The notes: generated by a model not told the origin, from the letters alone. A stretch of DNA of 64,000 nt from Yes71-27 sp040758635 (GCA_040758635.1 JBFLVI010000005.1:1-64000); one strand, 5' to 3'; positions 1 through 8,285 are shown, counted from the first letter of the stretch. Program-made: numbers and translations.

Positions 1-871
1 CCGCGCCGAAATCTTTCATATCGGCACAAACACCGGCTTTTAAAAAAACAAGATCGGTATAATCCGGGTAAGCCTCAATGGCGTCCTCGAGCACCTTAAG
101 TGCTTCGTTGTAACGTTTGAGCTCCTTCAAACACAAGACGATATTCCGGAGCAATACCGAAGCGTAAGCGACCTCAAGGGAAGGAAGCTTGTGGAACGCC
201 TTTTGAAACTCTTTGAGCGCCTCTTGATAGTTTCCCAGGCGGAGGTATTCAACCCCCAGATTAAACCGGTGGTAATTGTCCTTGGGCTGCTTTTTCACCT
301 CTTTCTTGAGGATGGCAAGATTTCGCTGAATCTTGTTCTTACCGAGAGAAGTCTGGTTTAAATAGCCGTAATGGTTAATCCGGACGTCGGAAAAAGCTAT
401 CTTTCCGCCGTGAGCCTGCACGCAAGCTACGATCTGCTCGTGGATGGCGCCGCTGAACCGGTGCTCCGGGCGGTTCCGGAAGACCCGGAAGGCTGTATTA
501 ACCACCGCGTCGATACCAGGCTTATCCCCGACGAAGTTGATTTCCGTCAGGTAGTAGCCGTCCGCCTCACCGGAAGCAACTATCTCCCTCAGCTTCGCGC
601 CGTCTCCCGGCACCAGCTCCTCGTCCGCATCGAGGAAGATGATCCAGTCCCCGGTCGCCTTCTCCAGGGAAACGTTCCGTGCCGCGCTGAAGTCACCCGT
701 CCAGGGAAAGTGGTAAACTTTCGCCCCGAAACTTTCGGCGATCTCCACCGTGCGGTCGGAGGAGCCCGTATCAACGACGATGATTTCGTCTACCACCCCC
801 TGCACGCTCTTCAGGCAGCGGGGCAGGTGTTCCTCCTCGTTTTTCACGATCATGCAGAGCGAAAGTTTCAT
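1..871 (-). CDS. Family 2 glycosyltransferase with TPR repeats, C-terminus cut by window edge
   Basis: The 290 residues present begin MKLSLCMIVKNEE, the usual start of cytoplasmic GT-A (family 2) glycosyltransferases that carry a TPR tail. VVDTGSSDRT (about 32-41) is the nucleotide-binding loop and FLDADEEL (79-86) holds the metal-binding DAD. After about residue 195 the sequence changes to TPR-like helices (NYHRFNLGVEYLRLGNYQEAL), and it runs off the left edge still open. The ATG at 871 is preceded by GGTGAGGGGG. The gene lies directly behind hag, separated from it by a terminator. In many Gram-positive flagellar loci glycosyltransferases in this position modify flagellin, so that role is plausible here, but substrate and sugar donor cannot be read from the sequence. 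Confidence 0.88.
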   Translation of the reverse strand, partial: MKLSLCMIVKNEEEHLPRCLKSVQGVVDEIIVVDTGSSDRTVEIAESFGAKVYHFPWTGDFSAARNVSLEKATGDWIIFLDADEELVPGDGAKLREIVASGEADGYYLTEINFVGDKPGIDAVVNTAFRVFRNRPEHRFSGAIHEQIVACVQAHGGKIAFSDVRINHYGYLNQTSLGKNKIQRNLAILKKEVKKQPKDNYHRFNLGVEYLRLGNYQEALKEFQKAFHKLPSLEVAYASVLLRNIVLCLKELKRYNEALKVLEDAIEAYPDYTDLVFLKAGVCADMKDFGA

Positions 872-935
872 TAAACTTGACCCCCTCACCTTTCTATTCG
901 GTGAAAAAGGAGCGAAACTTGAGCAAACTCAAAGG

Positions 936-970
936 AAATTAAGTTAAAGGGCGGCTTTTTCAAGCCGCCC
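936..970 (-). terminator. Rho-independent terminator of hag
   Basis: A perfect 9-bp stem (GGGCGGCTT/AAGCCGCCC at 949-970, 4-nt loop) is followed on the minus strand by a T-rich stretch (TTTAACTTAATTT). It lies 23 bp past the hag stop and separates hag from the glycosyltransferase. Confidence 0.85.
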
Positions 971-993
971 GTGCATCCATAGAGGATTTCTCA

Positions 994-1818
994 CTACCGC
1001 AGGAGCTGCAGTACCGATTGCGGCGACATATTGGCCTGAGCCAGCATCGCCACGCCCGCCTGTTGCAGGATCTGGGTCTTGGTGAAGTACATCATCTCCT
1101 GCGCCATATCCACGTCGCGGATCCGGGATTCGGACGCCGCCAGGTTCTCCACCGCCACGTTCAGGTTGGCGATCGTGTGCTCGAGCCGGTTCTGGATACC
1201 ACCGAGCTTGGCGCGGTTTTCGGATATGGCCGTGATGGCGCTGTCAATGCTCGCAATAGCCTGGTTCGCAAGCGACGAGCTCCCTACGCTGATGCCGTTG
1301 ATCGTAAGCGCCGCAGTAGTGGCCGTGGCGATGGTGACCGCGATCGTCTGGCCGGTGTTGGCACCGATGTGGAAGTTGATCGCCGTGGTCGCCACCGAAC
1401 CGTCGAGCAGTTTCCGGGTGTTGAACTCCGTGGACGTGGCGATACGGTCAATCTCGGCCAGAAGGCTGTCAATTTCCTGCTGGATGGCGTTTCGGTCGGC
1501 AGAGGTCAGCGTGTCGTTCGCCCCCTGCACCGCCAGCTCCCGGAGGCGCTGCAGGATGCTGTGCGTTTCGTTGAGCGCACCCTCCGCCGTCTGGATGAGC
1601 GAGATGCCGTCCTGGGCGTTGCGGACCGCCTGGTTCAGGCCCCTGATCTGGCCGCGCAGCTTCTCGGAAATCGCCAGCCCCGCCGCGTCGTCACCGGCGC
1701 GGTTGATCCTAAGACCCGAGGAGAGCTTTTCCATTGATTTGGCCAGATTGCTTGAGGTGATCAGCAGGTTCCGCCAGGCATTAAGCGCCTCGATGTTCTG
1801 GTTGATCCTTAAACCCAT
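994..1818 (-). CDS. hag: Flagellin
   Basis: This is the subunit of the flagellar filament, exported by the flagellar type III apparatus. The 274-residue protein has the conserved N-terminal coiled-coil domain (about 1-140, with SGLRINRAGDDAAGLAISE and NAQDGISLIQTAEGAL) and the conserved C-terminal domain (about 200-274, ending SPQSVLQLLR). The central D2/D3 region is almost absent, as in short Gram-positive flagellins. ATG 1818 has a strong ribosome site (AAGGAGG, 8 nt upstream). The gene has its own sigma-28-type promoter just behind csrA and its own terminator, so it can be expressed far above the upstream operon. A CsrA-type hairpin and the ribosome site in the leader suggest translational control by CsrA/FliW. 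Confidence 0.97.
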   Translation of the reverse strand: MGLRINQNIEALNAWRNLLITSSNLAKSMEKLSSGLRINRAGDDAAGLAISEKLRGQIRGLNQAVRNAQDGISLIQTAEGALNETHSILQRLRELAVQGANDTLTSADRNAIQQEIDSLLAEIDRIATSTEFNTRKLLDGSVATTAINFHIGANTGQTIAVTIATATTAALTINGISVGSSSLANQAIASIDSAITAISENRAKLGGIQNRLEHTIANLNVAVENLAASESRIRDVDMAQEMMYFTKTQILQQAGVAMLAQANMSPQSVLQLLR

Positions 1819-1823
1819 AAGAT

Positions 1824-1866
1824 CATCCTCCTTGATTTATTTTCCCCTGAGCTTCCCTGCTCGGGG
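1824..1866 (-). promoter_or_regulatory. Putative CsrA-binding leader of hag
   Basis: In the hag mRNA leader, CCCCGAGC and GCTC(A)GGGG pair (1844-1866) and present the loop AGGGAA, which contains the GGA that CsrA recognises. A second GGA lies in the ribosome site (AAGGAGGATG, 1824-1833). Two GGA sites, one in a hairpin loop and one over the Shine-Dalgarno, is the known arrangement of the Bacillus subtilis hag leader. Binding here is inferred from structure and from csrA and fliW being adjacent. Confidence 0.6.
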
Positions 1867-1938
1867 TGCCCCCAAACCGCTTCCGCCGGTCAGTCGGCCG
1901 CCCTGCCGGAGAAGGGAAAGGCGGGCTTCCACTTAGTT

Positions 1939-1965
1939 TAATCGCCAAGACTACCAAAAACTTTA
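1939..1965 (-). promoter_or_regulatory. Sigma-28 (SigD/FliA)-type promoter of hag
   Basis: On the minus strand TAAA (1965-1962), a 15-nt spacer and GGCGATTA (1946-1939) match the flagellar sigma consensus TAAA-N15-GCCGATAT. It begins 5 bp after the csrA stop and gives a leader of about 110 nt. Confidence 0.75.
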
Positions 1966-1969
1966 GCGG

Positions 1970-2215
1970 TTAACGCCCTTTTTTCACCAGGTTTTGGGCG
2001 GTCAAATTTCTTATCATTCCGGCATCCGGCAGCGAAGCCGCCGCCCGTAAGTTTTCGGCTTCAATGGCCTCGTAAACCTCTTTCCGGTGGACCGGAACAG
2101 CCTTCGGCGCCTTAATACCGAGCCGCACCTGGTCCTCCCGGATTTCGAGCACCATCACCTCGATATCGCGTCCGATGGTAACAACTTCCCCCCGGCGGCG
2201 CGTAAGAACAAGCAT
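1970..2215 (-). CDS. csrA: Carbon storage regulator CsrA
   Basis: CsrA is a small dimeric RNA-binding protein that blocks translation of target mRNAs; in flagellated Firmicutes the main target is hag. The 81-residue protein begins MLVLTRRRGEVVTIG and contains the conserved RLGIKAP segment, then a longer C-terminal tail than the roughly 61-residue enteric form, as is common in Gram-positive species. I chose the ATG at 2215 rather than the GTG three codons upstream because the family starts with MLVL; GGGGTGG lies just upstream. The gene follows fliW, whose product antagonises CsrA, and precedes hag. Confidence 0.96.
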   Translation of the reverse strand: MLVLTRRRGEVVTIGRDIEVMVLEIREDQVRLGIKAPKAVPVHRKEVYEAIEAENLRAAASLPDAGMIRNLTAQNLVKKGR

Positions 2216-2238
2216 ACCTCCCACCCCAAAACGCGAAA

Positions 2239-2673
2239 CTAACCTGTCACAAATAAAGGTGTGCGGACTCCGTAATCTTCTCCCTCCAAAATCACCTGCC
2301 GACCTAAAGCCGTTTCGGGATTGATGACCACCGGCGCTTTAAGATTAACGGTGGCCTGCTTGAAGTCTTCCGGAACCGAAACAATCGTCACCACTATGCC
2401 TCGCTCCGGCATCTCAAGCGCAATGGGCGCCAGGTCTTCCGGCTGCACTAAAACCCGGTACTCGGGGAAAAAGGTCAGCGGTTCCGCCACCAGGAAAGCC
2501 AGGTCCGGGTCGTCCACCGACTGCAGAAACTTCAGGGGACTACCCTCTTGGAGGTCCACCAGGACAAAGCGGCGCTGCCCGGGAAAACCCGGTAGACCCT
2601 CCGGAAAGGTGATGATCTGGTCTTCCCGAACCTGTAGCACACCGAACCGTTTGGTTTCAACCAGCAACGCCAT
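2239..2673 (-). CDS. fliW: Flagellar assembly factor FliW
   Basis: FliW is a cytoplasmic protein that binds either newly made flagellin or CsrA, linking flagellin level to hag translation. The 144-residue sequence shows the family hallmarks FPEGLPGFPGQRRFVL (about 24-39) and FLVAEPLTFFPEYRV (about 60-74). It lies 23 bp upstream of csrA and 9 bp downstream of the DUF6470 gene, the standard position in Bacillus-type flagellar operons. Length and position match the family; no anomalies. Confidence 0.96.
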   Translation of the reverse strand: MALLVETKRFGVLQVREDQIITFPEGLPGFPGQRRFVLVDLQEGSPLKFLQSVDDPDLAFLVAEPLTFFPEYRVLVQPEDLAPIALEMPERGIVVTIVSVPEDFKQATVNLKAPVVINPETALGRQVILEGEDYGVRTPLFVTG

Positions 2674-2682
2674 CCCTCTCCT

Positions 2683-3240
2683 TTAAACAGCAACATCAAT
2701 CTTTTCCGGCACCGCCTGTATTCTGATAAAGGGCTCCTGCTGCAGGTAGACCTGAAGGTAAGGCCAGGAAGGTACTTCCACCACTTTAACCGTACCCGGA
2801 GTGAAATTTACCGTTATTCTGCCAGGAACCACGGCAAACCGGAGCGGTTCTTCAACAAGCTCCACCACCGGCCGGGTACGCGGCAACAGCGCAAGCGCCA
2901 CTTCACACTTTTCCTCTGGTAGGGCCAGGTCGGCGATCGCCGCTCCTTTCTCGATCGAGGCTAAAAAATCTCCCTCCGTCGCCCGGCGGGCAATTCCCTC
3001 GAGGGCTGCCCCCCAGCCGGCTCCGGCACACTCATTCGCAAGGACTGAAGGAGGCTTATAACCTCTCTCGATAAAGCAAGCGGTCTGGTCTACCCGGACG
3101 GAAACCCCGCCGCCGGAAATCTCAAGGCGCGGTGCCCGCCGGTCAAGCTGCAAAACCGGCTGCGTGCTTTCCTGTGTGATTGCCGGCCGGTTCTGGGCTA
3201 TGCCGATCACTGCTCCCTGCTGTTCAACTACCAACCGCAC
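2683..3240 (-). CDS. DUF6470 (YviE-like) flagellar operon protein of unknown function
   Basis: The 185-residue protein has no signal peptide or membrane segment. It opens with a short beta-rich stretch (RLVVEQQGAVIGIAQNRPAI) and ends in another (PSWPYLQVYLQQEPFIRIQAVPEK). Its place between flgL and fliW, with 10-bp gaps, is that of B. subtilis yviE, a DUF6470 gene of unknown role. The QNRPAI...QPVLQLDRRAPRLEI N-terminus is typical of that family. The assignment rests on position plus weak sequence recognition. Confidence 0.7.
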   Translation of the reverse strand: MRLVVEQQGAVIGIAQNRPAITQESTQPVLQLDRRAPRLEISGGGVSVRVDQTACFIERGYKPPSVLANECAGAGWGAALEGIARRATEGDFLASIEKGAAIADLALPEEKCEVALALLPRTRPVVELVEEPLRFAVVPGRITVNFTPGTVKVVEVPSWPYLQVYLQQEPFIRIQAVPEKIDVAV

Positions 3241-3250
3241 GAGAATTCAC

Positions 3251-4138
3251 CTAACGCAGAAAATCAACCAGTGAAGGCTGGATTATCCGGGCTCCCACCG
3301 CTAAAGCGGCGCGGTAAACGTTTTCCTGGCTCTTGAGGTCCATCAGCGCCCGAGCCATATCCGTATCCTCGACCTGGGCAAGCAGGTTTTTCAGATCAAC
3401 ATCCGTGGTTTCCATCCGGCTTTTGGCCATTTCGAGACGGTTCACCCGGGCACCGACTTCGGCAAGGATCGCAAGGATGTTATCGATATTCTGATCAATT
3501 TCTCCGATGCGGGTATTGGAAATGCTCGCAGCGTCATCGTTTTGCAGGTCGGTGACTAAATCCTCCAGAACCTGAAAAACCTTCGGCAATGTAGCGCTGT
3601 CGAACACCGCCTGCCCGTCAATATTCACCGGAATGGTAACCCCGGGGGCGATTTCGAATTCGAAAATGTCACTGGTCCCGTTCCAGGTTCCCGTACCCGG
3701 ATCATAAGGCGGAGTCAACGTTTTGGTCCCGGCAAAGATATACCTGCCCGCATAACTGGTGTTCGCCACGTCACCCAGGTGGTTTTTTAGCTGCGCCACT
3801 TCCTTGGCAAGAGCTTCCAACGACTCTGCGGGTACCGCTTGGTTGGAACCCGCAATGGCAATCTCCCGAATCCGTTGCAAGGTACCGATCGCTTCTCGCA
3901 AGGCAGCGTCCGTCGTGTTGAGCCAGGCGATGGCGTCCTCTATATTCTGCTTGTACTGAACGTTTTCGGCAAGCTGCGCCCTCAGGCGCAGCGCGCTCAC
4001 CACCCCGCCCGGATCGTCCGAAGGTCGGTTGATCCGCCTCCCCGAAGAAAGCTCCTCCTGCCGCTTGGCCATCTGGGTCAACCGGTCTTCCAGGTCGCGT
4101 ACAACCGTGTTTATCAGCATCGCCGTAGTAACCCGCAT
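3251..4138 (-). CDS. flgL: Flagellar hook-filament junction protein FlgL (HAP3)
   Basis: FlgL forms the outer of the two junction layers between hook and filament. The 295-residue protein has flagellin-like ends: N-terminal MRVTTAMLINTVVRDLEDRL and SSGRRINRPSDDPGG (about 30-44), and C-terminal VEDTDMARALMDLKSQENVYRAAL (about 256-279) ending in QPSLVDFLR. The C-terminus lacks the SVLQLL motif of true flagellin, which separates it from hag. It follows flgK after 155 bp and precedes the DUF6470 gene. The start at 4138 aligns with the family N-terminus. Confidence 0.95.
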   Translation of the reverse strand: MRVTTAMLINTVVRDLEDRLTQMAKRQEELSSGRRINRPSDDPGGVVSALRLRAQLAENVQYKQNIEDAIAWLNTTDAALREAIGTLQRIREIAIAGSNQAVPAESLEALAKEVAQLKNHLGDVANTSYAGRYIFAGTKTLTPPYDPGTGTWNGTSDIFEFEIAPGVTIPVNIDGQAVFDSATLPKVFQVLEDLVTDLQNDDAASISNTRIGEIDQNIDNILAILAEVGARVNRLEMAKSRMETTDVDLKNLLAQVEDTDMARALMDLKSQENVYRAALAVGARIIQPSLVDFLR

Positions 4139-4293
4139 CGTCTGACCCCTTTCCGCAGAATTTAGAAGCTCCCCACAGCCGCCTTTAAACGTCGGAAATG
4201 CAGCGGTTATTCCGGCCCGCCGTTACTTCCGCCTTCATCCTTCGCTGGACTACGAATTTTTATGCTTGACATTTATACCCCACTCTTCCACCT

Positions 4294-5715
4294 TTACCGT
4301 CCCACCAGCCCCATCCGGTTAATGATTATATCCAGTTGCTCGTCGAGCGTGGTCAAAACCCGCGCCGCCGCCTGATAAGCGTGGGTAAACTTAACAATGT
4401 TGGCCATTTCCTCGTCGAGCGAAACTCCCATCACCGCTTGGCGCCTGTTTTCGAGTTGGCTTACCAGCAAACCAACGTTCTCCGACAAACGTTCTGCCTG
4501 CTCGGTGTTAATCCCCGTGGTGGCGACCAGACTCCGGTAATAGTCGCCAAAAGTACCACTCGGTGAGGCCGGCGGCATGGTAAGGGCGTCTTCCAGTTGG
4601 GCAAGCTCCAGTGCGTTCGAGCCGTCACCGGGGAGTTTCGCGGCGTCGTTGGCGGCTGCAATGGCGTTGAGGTCAGTTAAAACGATCGCCGACACCCCAA
4701 TGTCGGCGGCACCCGTTCCCGCAAAGAAATCATTCCCGGTACTCCCGTCGAGACCGTAGCCCGACTGGTGAACAGAGTTCACCTGGCTAATGAGGGTGGC
4801 AGCAAGTTCGTCTATCTGGCTCAAAACATCAGCCACGCCGCTGTCCCGCGCCCAGATTGCACCCGCCAGGGTGCCGCTGGTGAACGCAACGGGCGTCCCG
4901 TCACTTGCCCATTCAATGGCGTAGAAATTATTATTCAGCGGGTCTGGTACCGCCTGAAAACTGTCAACCGTAGCGCCCTGGACAAGGTATCTGCCGCCGA
5001 CGGCTACGTCTACCATTCCGTCGGTCTGCTCGGTTACGGTGATATCCACTATCTTGGCCAGCTTATCGAGAAGCAGGTCGCGCCGGTCGCGCAGGTCGTT
5101 GGGGTTATCCCCCACCGCCACCGAATGGATGATTTGCTGGTTTAAATCGGCCAACTGCTGGGCGATGGTGTTGACTTCTTCCACCATAACTTCCACGTTA
5201 TAATTCAAATCTTCCTGTAGCTGTTGCAACTGGCTGTAAAGATGGTTAACGGTTTCGGCCAGGGTGATGCCGCGCTGGCGTACCTCGGAGCGGATGGCAA
5301 GGCTTTCCGGGTTTTTACTTAACTCCTGCCAGGCGTTCCAGAAAGCCGTCATCACGCTGTCAAGCCCGTTATCGCCCGGCTCATTGAAAATAACCTCTAC
5401 TTTCTGAAGGCTGTCCCTTCTGACTTCCCAGTAACCGAGCTTGCTGGAATTGTTTCGCACCTGAAGGTCGAGGAACTGGTCCCGTACCCGTTCAATACCA
5501 ACAATATCCACTCCCGTGCCGAGTTGCCCCGGCAGCTCGGGACGGCAGAGGGACGGAACGGTATAGGGATCCCGGCTCGACGCCAGCTCCACCTTTTGCC
5601 GGCTGAAACCAGGGGTGTTGGCGTTGGCGATGTTGTGTCCGGCGGTTTCCATCGCCTTCCGCTGCGCCATGAGCGCCCTTAAAGCCGTTTCAATTCCCAA
5701 AAAGGTACTGATCAT
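4294..5715 (-). CDS. flgK: Flagellar hook-associated protein FlgK (HAP1)
   Basis: FlgK is the inner junction protein between hook and filament, exported with FlgN as chaperone. The 473-residue protein has the rod/hook-type N-terminus (TALRALMAQRKAMETAGHNIANANTPGFSRQ, about 9-39) and the matching C-terminal helix (SLDEEMANIVKFTHAYQAAARVLTTLDEQLDIIIN, about 433-467). The length is normal. It is the largest gene of the flgM operon and lies 12 bp after the small gene 5728-6087. It is followed by a 155-bp gap in which I see no promoter of the sigma-28 type. Confidence 0.96.
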   Translation of the reverse strand: MISTFLGIETALRALMAQRKAMETAGHNIANANTPGFSRQKVELASSRDPYTVPSLCRPELPGQLGTGVDIVGIERVRDQFLDLQVRNNSSKLGYWEVRRDSLQKVEVIFNEPGDNGLDSVMTAFWNAWQELSKNPESLAIRSEVRQRGITLAETVNHLYSQLQQLQEDLNYNVEVMVEEVNTIAQQLADLNQQIIHSVAVGDNPNDLRDRRDLLLDKLAKIVDITVTEQTDGMVDVAVGGRYLVQGATVDSFQAVPDPLNNNFYAIEWASDGTPVAFTSGTLAGAIWARDSGVADVLSQIDELAATLISQVNSVHQSGYGLDGSTGNDFFAGTGAADIGVSAIVLTDLNAIAAANDAAKLPGDGSNALELAQLEDALTMPPASPSGTFGDYYRSLVATTGINTEQAERLSENVGLLVSQLENRRQAVMGVSLDEEMANIVKFTHAYQAAARVLTTLDEQLDIIINRMGLVGR

Positions 5716-5727
5716 CCACCCTCACCC

Positions 5728-6087
5728 TCAAACGCTTTTATCCAAAAGACCTTCCTGCTCGAGGTCGAGTTGGCGCCGGATCTCGGCAAGTTCCGCCGGC
5801 GAGATTTCTTCCTCGCGCTCTTCCGCCTCTTCAGGAAGATAACGGTAAATCCGCCACCGGTCGCGAGCCCGCTCCGCCCGGAAACGAAACGGGTGGTTGA
5901 CAAGTGCCGCGGCGGCGTTGAGCTGCTCCACCAAACGCACCAGCCGCTCTCCCTCAGGAATGTTGCGACCGAGTTCCGGCACCGTCTCGGTACGCACCTG
6001 GTGCTCGGTGCGCAGCATTCCCTCCCGCCGCACCTGGTCGAGCTCGAACATCACCTGCGACTGCAACCCGCCTGCGCCAATCTTCAT
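5728..6087 (-). CDS. Hypothetical flagellar-operon protein, weakly FlaG-like
   Basis: A 119-residue cytoplasmic-type protein between flgN and flgK, tightly spaced on both sides (42 and 12 bp). A central segment, RLVRLVEQLNAAAALVNHPF followed by RFRAERARDRWRIYRY (about 48-83), resembles the core of FlaG-type proteins (a helix, then two beta strands). The FlaG C-terminal signature is not evident, and an acidic stretch (EEAEEREEEISPAELAEI) follows instead. I cannot name it; position suggests a role in filament or junction assembly. Confidence 0.7.
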   Translation of the reverse strand: MKIGAGGLQSQVMFELDQVRREGMLRTEHQVRTETVPELGRNIPEGERLVRLVEQLNAAAALVNHPFRFRAERARDRWRIYRYLPEEAEEREEEISPAELAEIRRQLDLEQEGLLDKSV

Positions 6088-6129
6088 CTGGCAGCCACCG
6101 CCTTTTACCGCCCCGGCATTAACCCCCGT

Positions 6130-6597
6130 TTATACGGACCGGTCCACGAGACCGGATCGCGAACCTGCCCCCGCGTAGTCCTCTCGGCATAAAGTACGGG
6201 CTACTGCCTCCTCCAGCATCAACCCGCGCTGGATTAAAAAGCAGATCCGGGATTGGAGCCGCAACAATTCCAAAACGTCCCCTGCAAGACGTTCGGTCAA
6301 CGCTGCCAGCACCTTCTTGTATTCCACCGGGAGCGAATGTAAAAGTTCGGCCAACTTACCGTTCCGCGGCAGGGCCAACTCTTCTTCCAACAACTGCTGG
6401 ACCGCACAGCGTTCGTTTTCCAACCCGGCTATTGCCGCCGTTAACTTTTCCTGTTCGGCAGCCGCACGCAAAACGCCGCCGGCGTCGCCGGAGATGAGCG
6501 CTTCCATTTCTTCCTCGGCCACCGCGATCAATTTCTTAAGTACCGCACTTTGCGCATCCAGAACCCCCGCCAGCTTTTCAACCGTTTCCAACGTCAT
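6130..6597 (-). CDS. flgN: Flagellar export chaperone FlgN
   Basis: FlgN proteins are helical cytoplasmic chaperones that bind the C-termini of FlgK and FlgL before export. The 155 residues are almost wholly amphipathic helix (LKKLIAVAEEEMEALISGDAGG; LEEELALPRNGKLAELLHSL), the usual FlgN pattern and length. The sequence family is poorly conserved, so the call depends partly on location between flgM (57 bp upstream) and the flgK region. It precedes its expected clients in the same operon. Confidence 0.85.
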   Translation of the reverse strand: MTLETVEKLAGVLDAQSAVLKKLIAVAEEEMEALISGDAGGVLRAAAEQEKLTAAIAGLENERCAVQQLLEEELALPRNGKLAELLHSLPVEYKKVLAALTERLAGDVLELLRLQSRICFLIQRGLMLEEAVARTLCREDYAGAGSRSGLVDRSV

Positions 6598-6653
6598 TCC
6601 CCTTTTACCTGTTTCTCAAATGCCTTCCCGCACCGGAAGATTAAACCGGCGGT

Positions 6654-6959
6654 TTAGGATCGCCGGTTTAGCCTCAACTCTTCCAGGATTCCCTGCGCGA
6701 TTCGCTTCGGATTCGGCTTGAAGGTTCCCGCCGTGATCTCGCGCCGGAGCCGTACAACAAGGTCTTCACGCACGTCCGGAATTTCCCGCAGCTTTTCTTT
6801 CAGTTGCTGCAACCCCTGAATCTCGGCAGAGGGTTCATAACTATCACTAACCCGGTTCTCCTTGCCGGGTTTTTCAGTCTTCCGGGGCTGTTTCTGTTGC
6901 ACGCCGTAAACTTTGGCGGCATCGGGTCTGTCGGGAGGACCAACCTTCATCTTTGCCAA
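6654..6959 (-). CDS. flgM: Anti-sigma-28 factor FlgM
   Basis: FlgM binds and inhibits the flagellar sigma factor until it is released or exported after hook completion. The 101-residue protein has a disordered, charged N-terminal half and the conserved C-terminal sigma-binding helices (LKEKLREIPDVREDLVVRLR, about 54-73, then ITAGTFKPNPKRIAQGILEEL, about 76-96). It is the first gene of the late flagellar operon and is preceded by an excellent sigma-28-type promoter, so it is probably autoregulated through that sigma factor. Confidence 0.93.
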   Translation of the reverse strand: MAKMKVGPPDRPDAAKVYGVQQKQPRKTEKPGKENRVSDSYEPSAEIQGLQQLKEKLREIPDVREDLVVRLRREITAGTFKPNPKRIAQGILEELRLNRRS

Positions 6960-6986
6960 CCCCTCCGTTTGATCGCTCTACCATGA

Positions 6987-7014
6987 AAATCGGCGCAAAC
7001 ACAAGAAAACTTTA
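6987..7014 (-). promoter_or_regulatory. Sigma-28-type promoter of the flgM operon
   Basis: Minus-strand TAAA (7014-7011), a 16-nt spacer and GCCGATTT (6994-6987) match the consensus in all but the last two -10 bases. It lies 28 bp before the flgM start and shares the extended -35 TAAAGTTTT with the hag and cheW promoters. Confidence 0.8.
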
Positions 7015-7016
7015 TA

Positions 7017-7149
7017 GGAGACCGCTGCAAAACTTCGTCTGCCCAGCACTCAACTCTGTGGTAATAACCTGTGCTCAAGCAAATAGGCGTCAGAATATCT
7101 CGTATACTTTCACGTTGAGTTGAGTGCTGGGTCGTTTTTCGCGGTCTCC
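7017..7149. repeat. Palindromic element A (family 1)
   Basis: Perfect 14-bp inverted ends CCCAGCACTCAACT (7042-7055) and AGTTGAGTGCTGGG (7118-7131) enclose 62 bp. A second perfect inverted pair, GGAGACCGC (7017-7025) and GCGGTCTCC (7141-7149), lies outside. The interior is about 80 percent alike to that of element D at 21371-21460, and both units are 90 bp long. It sits between the end of cheB and the flgM promoter. No coding sense is seen. Confidence 0.85.
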
Positions 7150-7223
7150 AGGCTATTCCCAAATTTAACCACACCAAAGCAGGCGAACTCAGTTTCGGGC
7201 GGTTAAGTTGTTTTGCAACACCC

Positions 7224-8285
7224 TCATAGTTCCTTGATAATCTCCTGCGCTATCTCCTGCAGCGGCACCACCTTGTCCGCCACCCCGAGCTCCAGCGCCG
7301 CCCGGGGCATGCCGAAAACCACGCAACTCTCTTCCGCCTCAACGATGGTCCGGCCCCGGCGCTTCTTTATCTCCCGCATTCCAAGGGCTCCATCCCGGCC
7401 CATCCCCGTCAGCAATACACCCAACACTTTCTCTCCAAAGTGCTCCGCGGCCGAGATCATCACCCCGTCCACCGAGGGACAAAAGCTTCCGGGAGCCAGG
7501 GTCTGCTTCTTGTTTATCACACTCACCTTCAGTTTACCTGGACCGCCGTCAAAATAAAAGTCACTTCCTGCAGGCGCAACCAACACCTGCCCCGGAAGGA
7601 CCAAATCTCCGTCTACAGCGTGCTTGACGGTAATCATCGAACGCTTGGCCAGGTGCTCGGAGAGGGCACCCGTAAAGCCGGCCGGCATGTGCTGCACTAC
7701 CACCACCGCCGCGGGAAGGTCGGCCGGAAACGCCGGGATGATCGTCTGCAGGGCTGCCGGACCTCCCGTGGAACACCCGATCACTACCAGTTCCCGCCGC
7801 GCCTTCCCCGGTGCCGGTTTGGACAAACCGCGGGCCCGCTCCGGCGCTCCCCGCCCTTGCTCCGACTCGCCCGCCGGTACTTTTTTTAAAGAGACCCCGG
7901 CGGCCGTCTTGATTTTTACCGCCAGTTCACCCATCACCGATGGGAGTTCGGCGATATTCGAAGGTTTCGGGACAAAGTCCACCGCACCCAGGGCCAACGC
8001 TTCCATCGCCTCCCAACTGCCTTCCCGGGTACGGGCGCTCAACATCACTACCGGCACGGGCTGTGTCCGCATCAGTCGCCTAAGGGTGGTCAACCCGTCG
8101 AGCACCGGCATCGCCACATCCATGACCACCACGTCCGGCTTCAATTCAGCCAATTTATCCAGAGCCTCTCGTCCGTTCGCCGCCGTCCCCACCAGTTCTA
8201 TGTCGGGGTCTTCGCTCAACATCCGGCCGACGATACTGCGGACCAGGGCCATGTCGTCAACCAGCATCACCCTAACCGGCGGCAT
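7224..8285 (-). CDS. cheB: Chemotaxis response regulator protein-glutamate methylesterase CheB
   Basis: CheB removes methyl groups from, or deamidates, receptor glutamates when phosphorylated by CheA. The 353-residue protein has a receiver domain with phosphoacceptor Asp56 (VVVMDVAMP), a linker rich in Arg/Glu/Pro (about 135-165), and the esterase domain with catalytic Ser172 (GCSTGG), His199 (VQHMPAGF) and Asp298 (GMGRDGA). I chose the ATG at 8285, which gives MPPVRVMLVDD, rather than an upstream in-frame start inside cheA. It overlaps the cheA 3' end by 14 bp, which implies translational coupling. Confidence 0.95.
   Translation of the reverse strand: MPPVRVMLVDDMALVRSIVGRMLSEDPDIELVGTAANGREALDKLAELKPDVVVMDVAMPVLDGLTTLRRLMRTQPVPVVMLSARTREGSWEAMEALALGAVDFVPKPSNIAELPSVMGELAVKIKTAAGVSLKKVPAGESEQGRGAPERARGLSKPAPGKARRELVVIGCSTGGPAALQTIIPAFPADLPAAVVVVQHMPAGFTGALSEHLAKRSMITVKHAVDGDLVLPGQVLVAPAGSDFYFDGGPGKLKVSVINKKQTLAPGSFCPSVDGVMISAAEHFGEKVLGVLLTGMGRDGALGMREIKKRRGRTIVEAEESCVVFGMPRAALELGVADKVVPLQEIAQEIIKEL

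Noticed and set aside
371..874. Plus-strand frame of 167 codons at the left edge
   Set aside because: It is the antisense shadow of the GT2-TPR gene on the minus strand, which has clear family motifs.
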